24,159 nucleotides of DNA. It comes from an uncultured Dialister sp. GTDB taxonomy: Bacteria > Bacillota > Negativicutes > Veillonellales > Dialisteraceae. Location of the stretch: positions 1 to 24,159 of the forward strand of contig UQQQ01000033.1 of the NCBI GenBank assembly GCA_900543165.1, written 5' to 3'. This document shows, one piece after another, positions 22,021 through 24,159 of the stretch (positions are counted from its first letter, which is position 1; each line of letters opens with the position of its first letter). A program made the translations under genes and the position numbers. The notes beneath the pieces were generated by a model. The model did no database searches. It saw only the letters and a list, made by a program, of their open reading frames with translations, and was not told the DNA's origin.

Positions 22021-22056
22021 AAAAAGCTGTAAATACCAATGCCGGCATTTACAGCT
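22021..22056 (-). terminator. Terminator of the universal stress protein gene
   Basis: The stem GCTGTAAAT/ATTTACAGC is followed on the minus strand by a T-run. It lies just after the usp stop. Confidence 0.88.
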
Positions 22057-22066
22057 TCTGTCTCAA

Positions 22067-22516
22067 TCATTTCACAATGAGGATCGGGCACTTGGAGCGG
22101 CTGACGAGGTAGCTTGAAACGGAGCCCATGAAGATCCCCTTCAGGGGGCCGAGACCCCGGCTGCCCATGACGATGAGGTCACATTTCTTATCATCTGCCA
22201 TATTCAAAAGGACAGGTCCCGGAGAGCCGACTTCGTAAACCATCTCCGTCTCTACCTCTTTCGGAATCATGGCCTTGGCTTCTTCCAGATCCGCCTTGCA
22301 CTGCGCTTCCAGATCTTCTGTCAGCTTGGTCGTGAGACAGCCTTCTGCGATGGAGACCTGATCAAAATTGCTCATCGCTGATACCATGTTGCACACGGAA
22401 GCAACGAAGAGCTTCGCGCCTTCACTGTCTTCAGCAATAGCAATGGCCTGCCCGAGCGCTTTCTTTGCATGTTCGGAGCCATCATACGGTACCAGAATTT
22501 TTTTATAAGAAAGCAT
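22067..22516 (-). CDS. Universal stress protein (UspA family), ATP-binding type
   Basis: This 149-aa cytoplasmic protein has the Usp fold: YKKILVPYDGSEHAKKAL (4-21) at the N-terminus and the nucleotide motif G-2x-G-9x-G-S at the C-terminus (GSRGLGPLKGIFMGSVSS), which marks the ATP-binding subgroup. It ends in SKCPILIVK. Such proteins dimerise and help in survival of stress; the exact stimulus is not readable. The start is the ATG at 22516, with AAGGCGGG about six bases upstream; an ATG two codons earlier would sit on the RBS. It is monocistronic, with a terminator. Confidence 0.94.
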   Translation of the reverse strand: MLSYKKILVPYDGSEHAKKALGQAIAIAEDSEGAKLFVASVCNMVSAMSNFDQVSIAEGCLTTKLTEDLEAQCKADLEEAKAMIPKEVETEMVYEVGSPGPVLLNMADDKKCDLIVMGSRGLGPLKGIFMGSVSSYLVSRSKCPILIVK

Positions 22517-22570
22517 ATGCATCCCGCCTTTCTATGACGAAGGGGATTTCCCCTGTTTTCTTCTATTTCT

Positions 22571-22599
22571 ATTATAACATGCGTGGGGAAGGGAAGGAA
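22571..22599 (-). promoter_or_regulatory. Promoter of the usp gene
   Basis: TTCCTT and TATAAT with a 17-base spacer on the minus strand. The -10 box is perfect; the -35 box is weak. Confidence 0.5.
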
Positions 22600-22609
22600 A
22601 CGGATTGGA

Positions 22610-22831
22610 CAGTTTCAACGGGTTCTACGGGTTAAGGTGGCGGCTTCGCCACAAGTATATAGAAGCGGTACTTGAAACTCTCTTGGCCCCAGCGTTTCCT
22701 TAAAGTCTTCCTGACATCCGCCCGACCGCAAATGACAAAGATTTCTCGCTGCCGCTCGAAATGACGATACGAGAGAGTCTGATATCCGCTAGTCACTAGC
22801 TACCAGCTACCAGTCACTACCCTCCACTCCC
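22610..22831 (-). repeat. Mosaic intergenic repeat, copy 12
   Basis: GGCGGCTTCGCC with ACAAGTATATAGAAG (about 22640-22665), a reverse-oriented 28-bp palindrome (22738-22765), and TAGTCACTAGCTACCAGC words ending next to the metallo-beta-lactamase stop. No hairpin terminator is seen there. Confidence 0.7.
22738..22765 (-). repeat. Covarying 28-bp palindrome, copy d
   Basis: On the minus strand the arms are GTCATTTC and GAAATCTT with the centre GAGCGGCAGCGA. The pairing bases are TTTC/GAAA. Confidence 0.7.
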
Positions 22832-23905
22832 CTAAAAACTATACACATCTGTCTCCGGCTTTTCTTTTGGATTGTGGAAAGGAACGACGAGAGAGAACTC
22901 ATTTTCCGCTGCAAGATCCGCTGTTTCCTGCTTTGTCAGGTGGTTCGGCCAGAGGACGAAAGCCGCGCGGCCGGACTCGTAATAGGACTTTGCCTTGCCG
23001 TAGCCGTGAAGGCTGCCGGTCATGAGAACGGAGAGCTCGGGATGCCTGTCGATGAGCTGGCGGCTCTTCGCCTTGGAAAGCTGGGCATCGGTCAGGAAAT
23101 AGATATGTCCGTCTTCCAGAGATGTCTCATCCCAAGACCTGAAGATCTCGAAGGGATAGCTTGGGATTTCTTCGTGAACAAAATAGCTTCGATGCCCGAT
23201 GCGCAGCCACTGGTCACGAAGCTTCGCGGACATATGGATGGGATGCGCCTCGCCAAAGATCTGGTAGAAGAGCATCGCCATGGAGAGTCCGCGGCCGTAG
23301 GAGGGTACCGGCAAGAGGAGCGGAGCCGACGCAGCCAGTATGTCTTTGACCGCATCTGCGACGGCTTTTCTCATATCCTCCGCCCGATCCATGCGGTTGT
23401 AGGCGGAGTCGATGACCGCAAGATCCGCCGTAAGACCGCGAACGGCATCGCAGCGGTAGAAGGTATCATTTTCCCGGTAGTCGCCGGAGAAAAAGAGACG
23501 CTTCCCATCCACGGTGATGTAGTACCAGACAGCGCCGGCACAGTGTCCCGTCCGTCCCCAGCGGAGAGAGAGCTCGCCATCCAAAGAAAGCTCGGGCGCA
23601 GTAGAATCAAGGATCATGGTATTCTCCGGCTTGTAATGGATCTGCTGGTAAGTCTGGTTTGACATCAGGACGGGCCCTGTGAAGCCATTGTTTTCCAGAT
23701 ATTCGATCGCGCCCGTGTGATCTTTGTGAGAATGTGTCACGAAAAGGTATTCCGCGCGGCGAATCATTTCCGGTGAAAGGTCGGGCAGACGGTCCAGCCC
23801 GTCAGTCGACGTCCCCGCGTCTACGATGAAGGCATGCCGATCCCCTTCGATATAGAAGCAGTTGCGGCCCTGGTCGCCGCAGCCGCCCGCAATGTAGAGC
23901 TGCAT
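22832..23905 (-). CDS. Metallo-beta-lactamase-fold hydrolase, beta-CASP-like
   Basis: This 357-aa soluble protein has the MBL metal site: THSHKDHTG (His58, His60, Asp62, His63), GHCAGA (His121), SGDY (Asp142) and a late His344 in VPFHNP. The inserted part (about 195-320) has PSYGRGLSMAMLF and MTGSLHGYGKA, which resemble the nucleic-acid-clamping beta-CASP motifs of RNase J and CPSF-like nucleases, so RNA or DNA processing is possible. It is shorter than RNase J (about 550 aa) and lacks the dimerisation domain, so it is not RNase J itself. Two zinc ions are expected. The start has GGGGAG about six bases upstream. It follows a promoter-hairpin leader and ends beside a repeat tract. Confidence 0.88.
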   Translation of the reverse strand: MQLYIAGGCGDQGRNCFYIEGDRHAFIVDAGTSTDGLDRLPDLSPEMIRRAEYLFVTHSHKDHTGAIEYLENNGFTGPVLMSNQTYQQIHYKPENTMILDSTAPELSLDGELSLRWGRTGHCAGAVWYYITVDGKRLFFSGDYRENDTFYRCDAVRGLTADLAVIDSAYNRMDRAEDMRKAVADAVKDILAASAPLLLPVPSYGRGLSMAMLFYQIFGEAHPIHMSAKLRDQWLRIGHRSYFVHEEIPSYPFEIFRSWDETSLEDGHIYFLTDAQLSKAKSRQLIDRHPELSVLMTGSLHGYGKAKSYYESGRAAFVLWPNHLTKQETADLAAENEFSLVVPFHNPKEKPETDVYSF

Positions 23906-23932
23906 GTTGTTCTCCCCTAAGAAGAGATCCCC

Positions 23933-23975
23933 CGAAAAGCACTGATCCCATCACAGAATCAGATGGCATCAAAGC
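23933..23975. repeat. Degenerate arm of the MITE-like element
   Basis: GCACTGAT-CCC-ATCACAGAATCAGAT matches the left arm GCTGATTAAATCACAGAG with TCAGATTTT at 2035-2062, with several substitutions. No partner arm is seen. It lies in the leader of the metallo-beta-lactamase gene. Confidence 0.45.
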
Positions 23976-23997
23976 TCCCCTTGCAAGGGATCCATAA

Positions 23998-24036
23998 ACA
24001 AAAAAGAAGCCAAAAGACATGTCTCATGGCTTCTCT
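23998..24036 (-). terminator. Terminator or attenuator upstream of the metallo-beta-lactamase gene
   Basis: AGAAGCCA and TGGCTTCT pair on the minus strand, with an inner palindrome AGACATGTCT, and are followed by six T. It lies about 20 bases after the inferred start of a transcript from the promoter at 24060-24088, and about 90 bases before the gene. It could instead end a gene beyond the window. Confidence 0.7.
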
Positions 24037-24059
24037 GCTCGATAAGTGAAGTTTCCTCT

Positions 24060-24088
24060 ATTATATAGCGAGGGAGGAAATTTGTAAA
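24060..24088 (-). promoter_or_regulatory. Promoter upstream of the hairpin leader
   Basis: TTTACA and TATAAT with a 17-base spacer on the minus strand. The transcript would begin near 24053 and run straight into the hairpin at 23998-24036. The remaining bases to the window end show nothing else recognisable. Confidence 0.6.
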
Positions 24089-24159
24089 TGGAAAAGGAAT
24101 GGAGGGTAAGTGTCAAGTTTTCCTCGGTAATTCATTTGACTGTCGATAATTACTATCTC

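Noticed and set aside
24000..24055. SAM riboswitch before the MBL gene
   Set aside because: Only the first bases look alike; the GGACUGGC-type core and the later stems are missing.
4..24152. TAATTATCGA at 4-13 and its complement at 24143-24152, at opposite ends of the window
   Set aside because: A 10-base A/T-rich match is expected by chance, and the flanks do not extend it.

Overview
The window (24,159 bp) reads as chromosomal DNA of a diderm Firmicute of the class Negativicutes, most like the Dialister/Megasphaera/Veillonella lineage. Reasons: a CIRCE-controlled groES-groEL operon, Firmicute-type rpoD, a polA-coaE gene pair, a YlbF/YmcA-family protein, perfect AGGAGG ribosome-binding sites, and two tandem CobT homologues. 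That pair resembles the ArsA/ArsB enzyme that Sporomusa uses to activate phenolic lower ligands of cobamides. The genus is inference. I see no rRNA, CRISPR array, prophage, plasmid or intact transposase gene. All genes are on the minus strand except an aldehyde dehydrogenase and a DUF2939-like membrane protein in the middle.

Layout. 1-5.9 kb: an unknown protein, a membrane-anchored lytic transglycosylase, coaE and polA, each separated by repeat-filled spacers. The mutM gene often found between polA and coaE is absent. 6.0-7.1 kb: a ten-gene tRNA operon (Gly-Asn-Gln-Lys-Glu-Val-Asp-Phe-Leu-Leu) with three tandem sigma-70 promoters. 7.4-10.3 kb: a tightly overlapping operon of two CobT homologues and a divergent LarC-like protein. 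10.6-12.9 kb: the two plus-strand genes. 13.3-16.8 kb: an RlmI-like rRNA methyltransferase, then groEL and groES. 17-19.3 kb: a trmL-ylbF-murB operon with overlapping ends, and a small secreted protein. 19.4-21.5 kb: rplS with a candidate autoregulatory leader, and rpoD. 22-24 kb: a universal stress protein and a beta-CASP-like metallo-beta-lactamase protein with a promoter-hairpin leader.

The most unusual content is between the genes. Most spacers longer than about 150 bp carry a mosaic of recurring modules: stop-codon-rich word tracts built from GTGACTAG, GGGATTAG and TAGCTA; a GCGGCTTCGCCGC hairpin; tandem ATGAGAA words; and a GGGCTAACCCTGAACC-type end. Word tracts start at, or just beyond, stop codons of six genes, always in the gene's orientation, and exactly where no ordinary hairpin terminator exists. 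A roughly 160-bp MITE-like long hairpin is inserted in one mosaic, and an uninterrupted counterpart in this same window gives its empty site. Shortened relatives lie in the leaders of rpoD, the aldehyde dehydrogenase and the metallo-beta-lactamase gene. A separate 28-bp palindrome family shows compensatory base changes between copies.

Two enzymes deserve attention. The MurB here lacks two of the three expected catalytic residues, which raises the possibility of a paralogue. The LarC-like protein has lost the family's His-Glu motif and sits in the cobamide operon.
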